A stretch of DNA of 64,000 nucleotides. Origin: Chloroflexota bacterium (GTDB lineage: Bacteria > Chloroflexota > Limnocylindria > Limnocylindrales > CSP1-4). The stretch covers positions 1 through 64,000 of the forward strand of contig JACPOU010000003.1 of assembly GCA_016191345.1 (NCBI GenBank), read 5' to 3'. A program made the translations under genes and the position numbers. Below the pieces are notes generated by a model. That model searched no databases. It was given only the letters and a program-made list of their open reading frames with translations, and had not been told where the DNA came from. Every line of letters starts with the position of its first letter. The stretch's first letter is position 1. Shown piece after piece: positions 11,609 through 20,684 of this stretch.

Positions 11609-12748
11609 ATGCCCGTCGGACCATCGCCGGCCCTCCCCCGCGGCTTCGAGGCGCTCGCCGGGGACGCCATCGACTTCGCCGGCGCCCAGGTCAGGCGCCT
11701 CGTGACGACGCAACCGGGCGCCTTCCCGATCTACACGGTCGGCGGGCGCTGGCACGTCGAGGAGGAGGCCTGGACGAACTGGACCGAGGGGTTCCTCGGC
11801 GGGCTCATCTGGATCATCGCCCGCCGGACCGGCGACGCCTGGTGGCGCGAGCAGGCCGAGCGGTACAGCCTCCTCATCGAGCCGCGCAAGGACGATCGCA
11901 GCGTCCACGACCTTGGCTTCCTGTTCATCTCGACGTGGAAGCGCTGGTTCGAGGCCACGGGGGATCCGGCGAAGAAGGCCACCGTCGTCCACGCCGGGCG
12001 GACGATGTCACTCCGGTTCAACGAGCAGGGCCGCTACCTGCGGTCGTTCGTGTCCGCCGACTCCTGCTTCATCGACATCATGATGAACGTCGGGATCATC
12101 TTCGAGGCGGCTCGCGAGACGGGCGACGCGGATCTCCTCCGGATCGCGACCGAGCATTGCCTCACGACGCGCCGCCACCTCGTGCGGGGTGACGGGAGCA
12201 CCGCCCACGAGGCGATCTTCGACCTCGAGACCGGCGAGTTCCTGCGCCACGGCACGCACCAGGGCTGGCGAGCCGACTCGTCGTGGGCCCGCGGCCAGGC
12301 GTGGGCGCTGTACGGGTTCGGGACCGCGTATGCGCTGTCCGGTGACGGGCGCTTCCTCGATACCGCGGAGCGCTGCGCCGACTTCTTCCTCGACCGGACC
12401 GGCTCCCGGGTGGTGCCGCCGAACGACTGGGAGGAGCCGGACCCGCCGCGGCCGTACGAGTCATCGGCCGCCGCGATCGCGTCCAGCGGCCTGTGGCAGC
12501 TGGCGGGCCTGACCGCCGATCCGGCGCGAGCGGCCCGCTACCGCGACGCCACGATCGCGATCCTGGCCAGGCTCGCGTCGCCCGAATTCCTGGCCGTCGA
12601 CGATCCGGCCTGGGAGGGCATCCTCCGCCACGGCGTCTACCACGAACGCCGAGGGCTGGGCGTCGACGAGAGCGTCATGTGGGGCGACTACTTCTTCGTC
12701 GAGGCGCTCGATCGCGTGCTCGAGTCAGCCGGGAGCGACCGTCCGTGA
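11609..12748 (+). CDS. glycoside hydrolase family 88, unsaturated glucuronyl hydrolase
   Basis: Cytoplasmic (no signal peptide) 379-aa (alpha/alpha)6-barrel enzyme. The family hydrates the double bond of 4,5-unsaturated uronic acid at the non-reducing end of oligosaccharides left by polysaccharide lyases, releasing 5-keto-4-deoxyuronate. The two expected catalytic aspartates are visible as Asp101 in VHDLGFL and Asp156 in CFIDIMMN. The landmark SWARGQAWALYGF follows at about residues 230-242. GGAGG lies 11 nt before the ATG. This gene is the best clue that the transporter imports lyase-derived uronic oligosaccharides. It could also be a GH105-like rhamnogalacturonyl hydrolase. Confidence 0.85.
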   Translation: MPVGPSPALPRGFEALAGDAIDFAGAQVRRLVTTQPGAFPIYTVGGRWHVEEEAWTNWTEGFLGGLIWIIARRTGDAWWREQAERYSLLIEPRKDDRSVHDLGFLFISTWKRWFEATGDPAKKATVVHAGRTMSLRFNEQGRYLRSFVSADSCFIDIMMNVGIIFEAARETGDADLLRIATEHCLTTRRHLVRGDGSTAHEAIFDLETGEFLRHGTHQGWRADSSWARGQAWALYGFGTAYALSGDGRFLDTAERCADFFLDRTGSRVVPPNDWEEPDPPRPYESSAAAIASSGLWQLAGLTADPARAARYRDATIAILARLASPEFLAVDDPAWEGILRHGVYHERRGLGVDESVMWGDYFFVEALDRVLESAGSDRP

Positions 12749-14262
12749 ACCAGCTCGACGCCTCCACGATCACGACCGACATCGCGATCATCGGCAGCGG
12801 GATGGGCGGCGGAACGCTTGCCTGGGCGCTGCGCAACCGCGGCGCCAAGGTCCTCATCGTCGAGCGCGGCGGCTACCTCCCGCGCGAGCCCCAGAACTGG
12901 AGCCCGCGCGAGATCTTCGTCGCGAAGCGCTACCGCACCACCGATCCGTACCTCGATGGAGCGGGGCGTCCGTTCCGGCCCTCGATCTACCACGTCGTCG
13001 GCGGCTGCACGAAGGTCTATGGCGCGGCGCTGCCACGCTTCCGGCGCGAGGACTTCGAGCTGCTGGAGAGCGAGGATGGAATCTCGCCGGCGTGGCCCGT
13101 CGGCTACGACGAGCTGGAGCCCTACTACGCCGAGGCCGAGCGCCTGTTCCGCGTCCATGGCACGGCGGGCAGCGATCCGGTCGAGGGCGCGCGGTCCACG
13201 CCGTTCCCCTGGCCGGCGGTGCCCCACGAGCCCGTCATCGCCGAGGTCGCCGACAGCTTCGCGCGGCAGGGCCTCCGGCCGTTCCCCCTGCCGCTCGGCA
13301 TCGACCTGCGGGAGGGCGGAACCTGCATCCGCTGCAAGACGTGCGACGGCTTCCCCTGCCAGGTCCTCGCCAAGAGCGACGCCGAGGTCTGCGTCACGAC
13401 CCCCGCCCTCGAGTCGCCGGACGTCTCGATGCTGACCGGAGCTCGCGCGGTCGTCCTCCGGACGGACCCGACCGGCCGGCGCGTCACCGGCCTCGACATC
13501 GACATGAACGGCACCCGGCGGACCGTCGTCGCGTCGACGTACGTCGTCGCCGCCGGCGCGATCAACTCGGCCGCGCTCCTGCTGCGCTCCGCCTCGGACC
13601 GCCACCCGAACGGCCTCGCCAACTCGAGCGGGCTCGTCGGCCGCAACTACATGGCCCACGTCAACTCGGCGCTCATGGCGATCCGCCCGACGGTCAACGG
13701 CACGGTCTTCCAGAAGACCCTCGCCCTGAACGACTGGTACTTCGGCGAATCCAACGCCCGGGTCGGGATGGGCCACGCGCAGCTGCTCGGCAAGCTGCAG
13801 GCCGAGATGCTCCAGGGATCCGTGCCGTGGGCGCCGAAGCGGGCCCTCTCCGAGATCGCCGGCCGGAGCGTCGACTGGTACCTCATGACCGAGGACCTGC
13901 CGGATCCGGAGAACCGCGTCTCGCTCGACTCGGCCGGCCGGGTGGTCGTGATGTTCAAGGCGAACAACGAGAAGCTGCACAGGCGCCTCGTTCGCTCGAT
14001 GGCCACGGCAATGCGGCGAGCCGGCTACCCGATGATCCAGACCCGCCGCTTCGGCCTGGACGCGACCGCGCACCAGTGCGGGACCGCGAAGTTCGGCGAC
14101 GATCCCGCGACGTCCGTCCTCGACCCGCTCTGCCGCACCCACGACGTCGCGAACCTCTTCGTCATGGATGCCTCGTTCCTGCCGTCCTCGTCCGCCCAGA
14201 ATCCAGCCCTGACCGTGGCGGCGCAGGCCCTGCGCGTCGGCGAGAGGGCCGCCTTCAACTGA
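12745..14262 (+). CDS. GMC-family FAD oxidoreductase
   Basis: 505-aa flavoprotein of the glucose-methanol-choline family. It has the dinucleotide-binding IIGSGMGGG at the N terminus, VVGGCTKVYGAALPR, and a C-terminal active-site region HQCGTAKFG and AQNPALTVAAQA, containing the His/Asn pair. A CxxCxxC...C cluster near residues 193-203 (CIRCKTCDGFPC) marks a subgroup that may bind metal or form disulfides. There is no signal peptide. GTG 12745 overlaps the GH88 stop. It probably oxidises a sugar or sugar acid in this pathway; the substrate is unknown. Confidence 0.9.
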   Translation: MNQLDASTITTDIAIIGSGMGGGTLAWALRNRGAKVLIVERGGYLPREPQNWSPREIFVAKRYRTTDPYLDGAGRPFRPSIYHVVGGCTKVYGAALPRFRREDFELLESEDGISPAWPVGYDELEPYYAEAERLFRVHGTAGSDPVEGARSTPFPWPAVPHEPVIAEVADSFARQGLRPFPLPLGIDLREGGTCIRCKTCDGFPCQVLAKSDAEVCVTTPALESPDVSMLTGARAVVLRTDPTGRRVTGLDIDMNGTRRTVVASTYVVAAGAINSAALLLRSASDRHPNGLANSSGLVGRNYMAHVNSALMAIRPTVNGTVFQKTLALNDWYFGESNARVGMGHAQLLGKLQAEMLQGSVPWAPKRALSEIAGRSVDWYLMTEDLPDPENRVSLDSAGRVVVMFKANNEKLHRRLVRSMATAMRRAGYPMIQTRRFGLDATAHQCGTAKFGDDPATSVLDPLCRTHDVANLFVMDASFLPSSSAQNPALTVAAQALRVGERAAFN

Positions 14263-14336
14263 CCCACCCCGTCTCTGGCGGCCCCGTTCCCAGGCCTGCC
14301 GCTCAGCTCGACATGAACCCGCTCGGAGGCCAACCA

Positions 14337-15935
14337 ATGCGCGCTCGCCACACCCACATCGTCATCGGCGCCGGCGCGGCCGGGTGTGCCGTCGCGGCGA
14401 GGCTCAGCGAGGATCCGGCCAATCGCGTCCTCCTCCTCGAGGCCGGCGGCAGCGACTGGAACCCGCTCATCCACATGCCGGCGGGCTTCACGAAGCTGAC
14501 CGGCCCGAGCGTGAACTGGGGCTTCGAGACCGTTCCCCAGCCGGAGCTGAACAACCGCCGGATGCACTATCCCCAGGGCCGCACCCTCGGCGGCAGCACC
14601 TCGATCAATGCGATGATCTACATCCGGGGCAACCGCCTCGACTACGACGAGTGGCGGGACCTCGGCAACGAAGGCTGGGGCTACGACGGCGTCCTGCCCT
14701 ACTTCCGCAAGTCCGAGAACAACGAGCGATTCGCCGACGAGTACCACGGCACCGGCGGGCCGCTGAACGTCACCGACCAGGTCGGGCACAACCCCATCTC
14801 GAAGGGCTTCGTTCGCGCGGCCCAGAGCGTCGGCATTCCGTTCAACCACGACTTCAACGGGGCCGTCCAGGCGGGCGTCGGCTTCTACGACGTCACCCAG
14901 CGGAACGTCCGGCGCGAGAGCTCGGCGACCGCGTTCCTGAAGCCGGCGCGAACGCGCAGGAACCTCTCGATCGTCACGCACGCCCAGGCCACCCAGCTGA
15001 TCATCGAGAACGGGCGCGCCACGGGCGTCCGCTACCTCGCCAGGGACAAGCCGGCTGAAGCTCGCGTCGAGGCCGGCGGCGAGGTCGTCCTCTCCGGCGG
15101 GGCGGTCAACTCCCCGCGCCTGCTGCTCCTGTCCGGCATCGGGCCCGCGGACGAGCTGCGGAACCTCGGCATCCCGGTCGTCCACGACCTCCCGGGGGTC
15201 GGCAAGAACTTCCAGGACCACATGGACGTCTACCTCACGGCCGAGACGGCTCCCGTGAGCTACAACGGCGAGGACCGCTGGGACAAGGCCGTCCGCCACG
15301 GCATCCAGTACCTCCTCTACAGGACCGGGCCGGTGACCGCGTGCGTGGCCGAGGCGGGGGCGTTCGTGTCCTCCAGCCCGGACGTTCGCTCTCCGGACAT
15401 CCAGATTCACTGCCTGCCGGCCTTCGTCGTCGATCATGGGCGCCTCCGGATCAAGGGCCACGGCGTCACGATCAACACCTGTCACCTCCGGCCGAAGAGC
15501 ATCGGCTCGGTCACCCTCCGCTCGGCCGATCCGCTGGCCGAGCCCGCCATCGATCCGGCGTTCCTCCAGGATCCCCATGACTGGAGGATCTCCATGGAGG
15601 CGTTCGAGCGGGGCCGCGAGATCCTCAACGCGCCCGCGTTCCGGGACCTCATCCGCAGGGAAGCGATGCCCGGCCAGGACGTCAAGACGCCGGACGGCGT
15701 TCGCGCCTACATCAAGGCGTGGTCCAAGACGGACTACCACCCGGTCGGGTCCTGCAAGATGGGCAGCGACGAGGCGGCGGTCGTCGACAACCAGCTCCGG
15801 GTCCGCGGGCTCGGTGGCCTCCGGGTCATCGATGCCTCGATCATGCCCACGCTGATCAGCGGCAACACCTCCGCACCGTCGATCATGATCGGCGAGAAGG
15901 GAGCGGCGATCATGCGGGCGGGTGCCGTCGTTTGA
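14337..15935 (+). CDS. choline-dehydrogenase-like GMC oxidoreductase
   Basis: 532-aa FAD enzyme of the BetA/alcohol dehydrogenase branch of the GMC family. The N-terminal VIGAGAAGCAVAARL binds FAD, PQGRTLGGSTSINAMIYIRG is the first GMC signature, and SGGAVNSPRLLLLSGIGP the second. HPVGSCKMG and NTSAPSIMIGEKGA carry the catalytic His and Asn. GGAGG (14325-14329) lies 7 nt before ATG 14337, so that start is preferred over ATG 14313. It is only distantly related to the preceding GMC enzyme, so the locus encodes two different flavin oxidations. Confidence 0.93.
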   Translation: MRARHTHIVIGAGAAGCAVAARLSEDPANRVLLLEAGGSDWNPLIHMPAGFTKLTGPSVNWGFETVPQPELNNRRMHYPQGRTLGGSTSINAMIYIRGNRLDYDEWRDLGNEGWGYDGVLPYFRKSENNERFADEYHGTGGPLNVTDQVGHNPISKGFVRAAQSVGIPFNHDFNGAVQAGVGFYDVTQRNVRRESSATAFLKPARTRRNLSIVTHAQATQLIIENGRATGVRYLARDKPAEARVEAGGEVVLSGGAVNSPRLLLLSGIGPADELRNLGIPVVHDLPGVGKNFQDHMDVYLTAETAPVSYNGEDRWDKAVRHGIQYLLYRTGPVTACVAEAGAFVSSSPDVRSPDIQIHCLPAFVVDHGRLRIKGHGVTINTCHLRPKSIGSVTLRSADPLAEPAIDPAFLQDPHDWRISMEAFERGREILNAPAFRDLIRREAMPGQDVKTPDGVRAYIKAWSKTDYHPVGSCKMGSDEAAVVDNQLRVRGLGGLRVIDASIMPTLISGNTSAPSIMIGEKGAAIMRAGAVV

Positions 15936-15940
15936 CCGCC

Positions 15941-16945
15941 ATGAGCGCTCCGGGGATCCGATGGGGCCTGATCGGCGCGAGCGACGTCGCCGAGACGCGG
16001 ATGATTCCGGCCATGCGCCGGCTCGGCCACCAGGTCGTCGGCGTCGCGTCGGGATCCGCCGACTGGGCCGCCACCTATGCCGACCGCAACGGCATCCCGG
16101 CTTCGGGCTCGGTCGCGGATGTCATCGCCCGCGACGACGTCGACGCCGTCTACATCAGCAGCACGAACGAGCACCATCGCGCCCACACGGAGCTCGCCGC
16201 CGCCGCCGGGAAGCACGTCCTGTGCGAGAAGCCGCTCGCCCTGTCGGTCGAGGACGGCCGGGCGATGCTCGACGCCTGCGTGCGCGCCGGCGTCACGCTC
16301 GCGACCAACCATCACCTGCCCGGATCGGGAGTCCACCGGACGATCCGGAGCCTCGTCGCTGGCGGCGCCGTCGGGCGCGTCCTCGGCGTCCGCGTCTTCC
16401 ACGCGGTCAGCCTGCCGCTGCGGCTCCAGGGCTGGCGCCTCGGGAGCCGGACCGGGGGTGGCGTGGCCCTGGACATCACCTGCCACGACGCGTCGGTCCT
16501 CAACCCGCTCCTGGGTGCGCTTCCGGTGGACGTGGTCGCCCTCGCGGCAAGCCAGGGGCCGTGGGGCGCCGCGGCCGAGGACGCGCTCATGGCCGTCCTT
16601 CGGTACACGGACGGCACGCTCGTCCAGACGCACGATGCGTTCACGATCGCCTACGCCTCGACCGGCCTCCAGGTCCTCGGATCCGAGGGCAGCATCGAAT
16701 CGTCGGGGGCGATGGACCAGGAGCCCATCGGCACGATCCTCCTGCGTGACGCGAGCGGAGAGCGCGAGGTGGAACCCGCCGACCGGCGGGATCTCTACGA
16801 CGTCAACGTGAGCGCGTTCGCGGCCGCGGTCCATGGCGACGGCACCCCCACCGCCACCGGCCTCGACGGACTCCGGGCGGTCAAGGTCGCCCTGGCCGTC
16901 CGCGCGGCGGCCGAGAGCGGCCGCCGCGTGTCCATCAGGGATTGA
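15941..16945 (+). CDS. Gfo/Idh/MocA-family NAD(P)-dependent oxidoreductase
   Basis: 334-aa dehydrogenase with an N-terminal Rossmann fold (WGLIGASDVAETRMIPAM), the catalytic-lysine motif VLCEKPLAL and a C-terminal beta-sheet domain with TCHDASVLNPLLGALP. The family oxidises or epimerises sugars, inositols and sugar acids. TTG 15932 would overlap the GMC stop (TTGA) and give 3 more residues; ATG 15941 is used here. It lies in the same transcription unit as the GMC enzymes. Confidence 0.9.
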   Translation: MSAPGIRWGLIGASDVAETRMIPAMRRLGHQVVGVASGSADWAATYADRNGIPASGSVADVIARDDVDAVYISSTNEHHRAHTELAAAAGKHVLCEKPLALSVEDGRAMLDACVRAGVTLATNHHLPGSGVHRTIRSLVAGGAVGRVLGVRVFHAVSLPLRLQGWRLGSRTGGGVALDITCHDASVLNPLLGALPVDVVALAASQGPWGAAAEDALMAVLRYTDGTLVQTHDAFTIAYASTGLQVLGSEGSIESSGAMDQEPIGTILLRDASGEREVEPADRRDLYDVNVSAFAAAVHGDGTPTATGLDGLRAVKVALAVRAAAESGRRVSIRD

Positions 16946-16971
16946 GGGCCCGACGCCCGGAGGCGTGGCAC

Positions 16972-17793
16972 ATGGTCAAGAATGCCGCCGTCGATCGTGA
17001 GGCCGTCCGCCGGTTCCTCGACAGCGTCCCGGTCGATCGAGCGACCCTCCAGTTCTGCGAGCGCTTCGACGAGACGAGCCGGATCTGGAACTTCGACGCC
17101 CATTCGCACCCCTATTTCGAGCTGATCTTCTTCATCGAGGGCAAGGCCAACATCGATGCGGGCGCGGAGACGGTCAACGTCCTCGGCTTTGACGTGGTCA
17201 TCTACCCGCCCGGCCTCCTCCACGCCGAGCACCTGGAGCTCGACCGGCGGCACGAGATCATCTGCTTCTGGGTCGACACCGGACCAACGCCGCCCTTCGA
17301 CCACGCGATCAAGCTCATGGACGAGCGCGGGACCTTGCGCGAGCTGTTCGAGATGACCTACGCGGAATTCACGACGAATCGCCCGCATGCGGCCGATCTC
17401 ATCTCGGTCTACCTCCAGGCGATCTTCCTCCAGGCGCGGCAGCACTTCGCGGAGCCGAGCCGGGAGGCAAATTCCCTGGTCGAGCGCTGCCTCGGCTACA
17501 TCCACGAGAACTATGCCCAGCGCTTCGACATCGACGCCCTCGCCGCGACCGTCTCCGTCAGCCCCAGCTACCTCTTCCGGCTCTTCAAGAGGAAGATGCG
17601 GCTGACGCCGATGCACTACCGCAACGTCGTGCGCATCGACAAGGCGAAGCTCCTGCTCGCGGACCGCTCGCTGACGGTCGATGCCGTCGCCGAGCGTGTC
17701 GGGTTCGACGATCCCAAGTACTTCGCCCGCGTCTTCAAGGATCTGGCGGGCATGTCCCCTTCGGCGTACAGGAGAGCCAATGTCGCGGACTGA
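16972..17793 (+). CDS. AraC-family transcriptional regulator
   Basis: 273-aa regulator with an N-terminal cupin sensor (HSHPYFELIFFIEGKANI at about residues 44-61, followed by VIYPPGLLHAEHLEL). Two C-terminal helix-turn-helix motifs follow: the second half reads VDAVAERVGFDDPKYFARVFKDLAGMSPSAYR, a typical AraC tail. The start ATG 16972 has GGAGG 8 nt upstream; TTG 16942 would overlap the previous stop but adds non-conserved residues. It sits inside the catabolic operon and most likely senses a pathway intermediate and activates this locus. Confidence 0.92.
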   Translation: MVKNAAVDREAVRRFLDSVPVDRATLQFCERFDETSRIWNFDAHSHPYFELIFFIEGKANIDAGAETVNVLGFDVVIYPPGLLHAEHLELDRRHEIICFWVDTGPTPPFDHAIKLMDERGTLRELFEMTYAEFTTNRPHAADLISVYLQAIFLQARQHFAEPSREANSLVERCLGYIHENYAQRFDIDALAATVSVSPSYLFRLFKRKMRLTPMHYRNVVRIDKAKLLLADRSLTVDAVAERVGFDDPKYFARVFKDLAGMSPSAYRRANVAD

Positions 17794-18922
17794 CCTCGAG
17801 GGCGCCGCCCCGCCGGCGCCGGCGCCCCTCCGTGTCGGCGTCCTGGGCGCGGGCATGATCGCGACGATCGGGTACGGCTACCTTCCCCACCTCGGCAGGA
17901 TCCGCGACCGGGTCGACATGGTCGCCATCGCCAACCGCGGGCTCGAGAAGGGGCGCGCGGTCGCGAACGCGCACGGGATCGCCCATGTCGTCAGATCCCT
18001 CGATGAGCTCCTGGCCTTCGATGTCGACGCCGTCGTCAACCTGCTGCCGGGGCCGGACCACTTTGCCGCCTCGATGCAGATCCTGCGGTCGGGGCGCCAC
18101 CTGGTCAGCGAGAAGCCCATCACGAGCACGCTCGCCGAGGCCGACGAGCTCCTCGACACCGCGGACCGGATGGGGCTCCTGGTGGTCGCCGCGCCCGCGG
18201 ACATGCTCGCTGCCGAATGGCGACGAGCCCGCGATGTCGTCGCTCGCGGAGCGATCGGCAAGGTCGCGTTCGCGCGGGTCCAGTCGTCGCATGCGGGCGC
18301 GGCCGGGCTCTCGTGGCCGGTGGACCCGACGCAGTTCTACCAGGACGGCGTCGGTGCCCTCCTCGACCTCGGCGTCTATGGCCTGACCCAGGCCACCGGT
18401 GTCCTCGGTCCGGCGCGGCGCGTCTCGGCCCTGTCCGGCATCACGGTGCGACAGCGCCGAGCGAGAGGCGGCCCGTTCGACGGGCTCGCGATCCCGGTCT
18501 CGGCGCCGGACAACAACCTGCTGCTCGTCGACTTCGGGGATGCGACATTCGCCGTCGTCGACGCCACGTTCAACGTCGTGGCCTCACGAAGCCCGCGGAT
18601 GGAGGTCTTCGGGCTCGAGGGGACCCTCCTCGTCAACCGCGAGGATGTCGCCGCGCCACCCGTCGAGGTCTACCGCCTCGACGCGGCCCCCGGCCTGGGC
18701 GGGTGGATCACGCCGCAGGCATACGAGATCTTCCCCGCTCCTGCCGACCGCTTCGCGGAGCTCGCCCGAGGGGTCCTGATCGAGCATCTCGCCGACTGCA
18801 TCCGGGACGGCGTGCCGCCGATTGCCAGCGGGCGGCATGCGCGCCACGTGCTCGAGATCATGCTGGCGGCGCAGCAGTCCGCCCGGGATGGCCGCGTCAT
18901 CGAGATCGCCACCACCTTCTGA
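17780..18922 (+). CDS. Gfo/Idh/MocA-family oxidoreductase, second paralogue
   Basis: 380-aa dehydrogenase with Rossmann motif VGVLGAGMIATIGYG near residue 20 and HLVSEKPITSTL carrying the catalytic Lys. It is diverged from the paralogue encoded at 15941. AGGAGAG lies 5 nt before the ATG, and the first 14 nt overlap the 3' end of the AraC gene, so it is co-expressed with the regulator. It ends the plus-strand catabolic run. The substrate is unknown, but sugar-acid or lactone chemistry would fit the lactonase gene facing it. Confidence 0.9.
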   Translation: MSRTDLEGAAPPAPAPLRVGVLGAGMIATIGYGYLPHLGRIRDRVDMVAIANRGLEKGRAVANAHGIAHVVRSLDELLAFDVDAVVNLLPGPDHFAASMQILRSGRHLVSEKPITSTLAEADELLDTADRMGLLVVAAPADMLAAEWRRARDVVARGAIGKVAFARVQSSHAGAAGLSWPVDPTQFYQDGVGALLDLGVYGLTQATGVLGPARRVSALSGITVRQRRARGGPFDGLAIPVSAPDNNLLLVDFGDATFAVVDATFNVVASRSPRMEVFGLEGTLLVNREDVAAPPVEVYRLDAAPGLGGWITPQAYEIFPAPADRFAELARGVLIEHLADCIRDGVPPIASGRHARHVLEIMLAAQQSARDGRVIEIATTF

Positions 18923-18965
18923 ATCATCGGCACAGGCAAACGTGATTGCTGCTCGCTCGGGGCGC

Positions 18966-19493
18966 CTACCCCATCACGTCCTCGAGGGCAGCGATGGCCA
19001 GGCCGGCAACCTCGTCCGGCGAGCGGCCGTCGGTCGCCACCTCGATCGGCCGCAGGGCTCGCAGGCGAGGGAGCCGTGACCGACCCTGTCGTTCGAGGAA
19101 GTCGGCCGGGTCGCCGCCATACCAGGGACGGTGATCCTCACGCACGAACCGGGCCGCCGCCTCGAGGGGCTCGACCGTGAGCAGCACGACGGCGACCGAA
19201 GGGTCGCCGAGCGCCTCGAGACACCTGGCGTCGTCGGCGACGAAGGCGGCCGGGCAGATCACGCTCGGCGTCGGGTCGGCCAGGGCGTCGAGGAGGTGCC
19301 GGGCCTCGAGCTCGTGCATGGCATCGACCCCGAGCTCGTCGCGAAGCTGGCGGACGGTCCTGCCCTGCCGGGCCTCGATCTCGACGTCGGAGTCCCGCAG
19401 CGGGCGCCCGAAGTGCCTCGCCAGCCGCGCCCCGATCGTCGTCTTGCCGCTGCCCATGAGGCCCACGACCGCGATGTGGCGAATGCTCGTCAT
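18966..19493 (-). CDS. shikimate-kinase-like P-loop kinase of unknown substrate
   Basis: 175-aa nucleotide kinase fold with Walker A GLMGSGKTT at residues 11-19 and the DSD motif near residue 34, as in shikimate kinases. The substrate-binding Gly-Gly-Gly loop of true shikimate kinase is absent: the segment reads VICPAAFVADD. No aromatic-pathway gene is nearby. It overlaps the SMP-30 lactonase gene by 4 nt, so a gluconate-kinase-like role on a sugar acid released by that lactonase is a reasonable guess. Confidence 0.75.
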   Translation of the reverse strand: MTSIRHIAVVGLMGSGKTTIGARLARHFGRPLRDSDVEIEARQGRTVRQLRDELGVDAMHELEARHLLDALADPTPSVICPAAFVADDARCLEALGDPSVAVVLLTVEPLEAAARFVREDHRPWYGGDPADFLERQGRSRLPRLRALRPIEVATDGRSPDEVAGLAIAALEDVMG

Positions 19494-20440
19494 CGCGGCC
19501 TCGTGGCCCCACGAACGGCGAGGCCGACCGAATACAGGGAGGTCGTGGCCGTGATGAACAGCGTGCGTCCGTCCCGTCCCCCGAAGACGCAGTTCGAGGC
19601 CACCTCGGGCACGGGCATGCGGCCGAGGAGGCGTCCGTCGGGCGCCACGACGTGGATGCCGTCCCCGGCCGAGGTGAACAGGTTGCCGTGCTCGTCGAGG
19701 CGGAACCCGTCCGCCAGGCCGGGCTCGGCGACGTAGAAGATCCGGGGATCCGCGAGGCGGCGTCCATCGATGACGTCGAAGGCGACGATGTGGTGATTGC
19801 CGCCGGGGAGTCGCGCGCCGGAGGTGTCGGACACGTACAGGGTCGACTCGTCGGGCGAGAACGCGATCCCGTTCGGGTGCTCCAGCCAGTCGCTGACGGC
19901 GTCGAGTTCGCCGGTTGCCGGGTCATGGCGGAAGACGAGGCAGTCGCCGATCTCGGATTCGGCCCGGTGCCCTTCGCGATCGCTCTCGATGCCGTACATC
20001 GGGTCCGTGAACCAGATCGTGCCGTCTGACTTCACGACGAGGTCGTTCGGCGAGTTCAGGCGGGCCCCGCGGAAGCGATCCACGACCGGGACGCGCGTGC
20101 CGTCAAGCGAGAGTCTCTCGATCCGACGGTCGCCATGCGAGCAGGCGAGGATGCTCCCGTCGAGGTCCAGGCTGTGGCCGTTCTGGAAGCCGGCCGGCGC
20201 CAGGAACACCGCGGGCGCCGCGTCCGGCGACCACCGGAGGACCCGATCGTTCGGGATGTCGCTCCAGAGGATGGCCCCGTCCGCGGCGAGCCAGACCGGT
20301 CCCTCGGACCAGATCGCGCCGGTCGCCTGGTGAACGAGTCGCGCCGAGGCGGGGACGATGTCGGCGAACGATGGGTCGAGCCCGACGGGCCTCCAGTCCG
20401 CGAGGGTTCCTGCGCCGGCTGCGATCGGCTCGTCGGTCAT
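19490..20440 (-). CDS. SMP-30/gluconolactonase-family hydrolase
   Basis: 316-aa six-bladed beta-propeller lactonase that would open sugar lactones to the acid. Metal ligands expected in the family are visible: Glu in SEGPVW, Asn in LNSPNDLVV, and the Asn and Asp in HPNGIAFSPDESTLYVSDT. The start is ATG at 20440; the open frame extends far upstream only as a shadow. AGCGTA (20448-20453, minus-strand TACGCT) lies 7 nt before the ATG with no Shine-Dalgarno sequence, so the transcript may be leaderless. It would follow an oxidoreductase that makes lactones, such as the Gfo/Idh or GMC enzymes on the facing strand. Confidence 0.9.
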   Translation of the reverse strand: MTDEPIAAGAGTLADWRPVGLDPSFADIVPASARLVHQATGAIWSEGPVWLAADGAILWSDIPNDRVLRWSPDAAPAVFLAPAGFQNGHSLDLDGSILACSHGDRRIERLSLDGTRVPVVDRFRGARLNSPNDLVVKSDGTIWFTDPMYGIESDREGHRAESEIGDCLVFRHDPATGELDAVSDWLEHPNGIAFSPDESTLYVSDTSGARLPGGNHHIVAFDVIDGRRLADPRIFYVAEPGLADGFRLDEHGNLFTSAGDGIHVVAPDGRLLGRMPVPEVASNCVFGGRDGRTLFITATTSLYSVGLAVRGATRPR

Positions 20441-20553
20441 GCCCTGCAGCGTAGCCACTCTGGAACCGCCGCGGCTCCCACACCGGTCGTCGATGCCTGA
20501 GCCTGTCATTCGTCCGTGCGACCGACGGCACGAATACGCTCGGCCCGGGTTTG

Positions 20554-20566
20554 GGGTGTAATACCC
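20554..20566. promoter_or_regulatory. near-palindrome between divergent lactonase and telA genes
   Basis: GGGTGTAATACCC is a 13-bp near-palindrome (one mismatched pair) in the 244-nt divergent intergenic region and is AT-rich at its centre. It could be an operator or part of a promoter; no protein can be assigned. Confidence 0.25.
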
Positions 20567-20684
20567 GCGGCGGTTCGTCGCCGCGCGCACTGACGGTTCA
20601 GGGGCGAGGGTTCGACCCCTGCGGCCTCGCTGGTCGATGCTGCACTTGACGTGGACCGGGGCGCGACAGGGAAGGAAGTCGAGC

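Noticed and set aside
20599-20621. tRNA T-arm-like hairpin (CAGGGG...GGTTCGA...CCCCTG)
   Set aside because: No matching acceptor stem, anticodon arm or D arm can be drawn around it; the hairpin is probably chance in GC-rich sequence.
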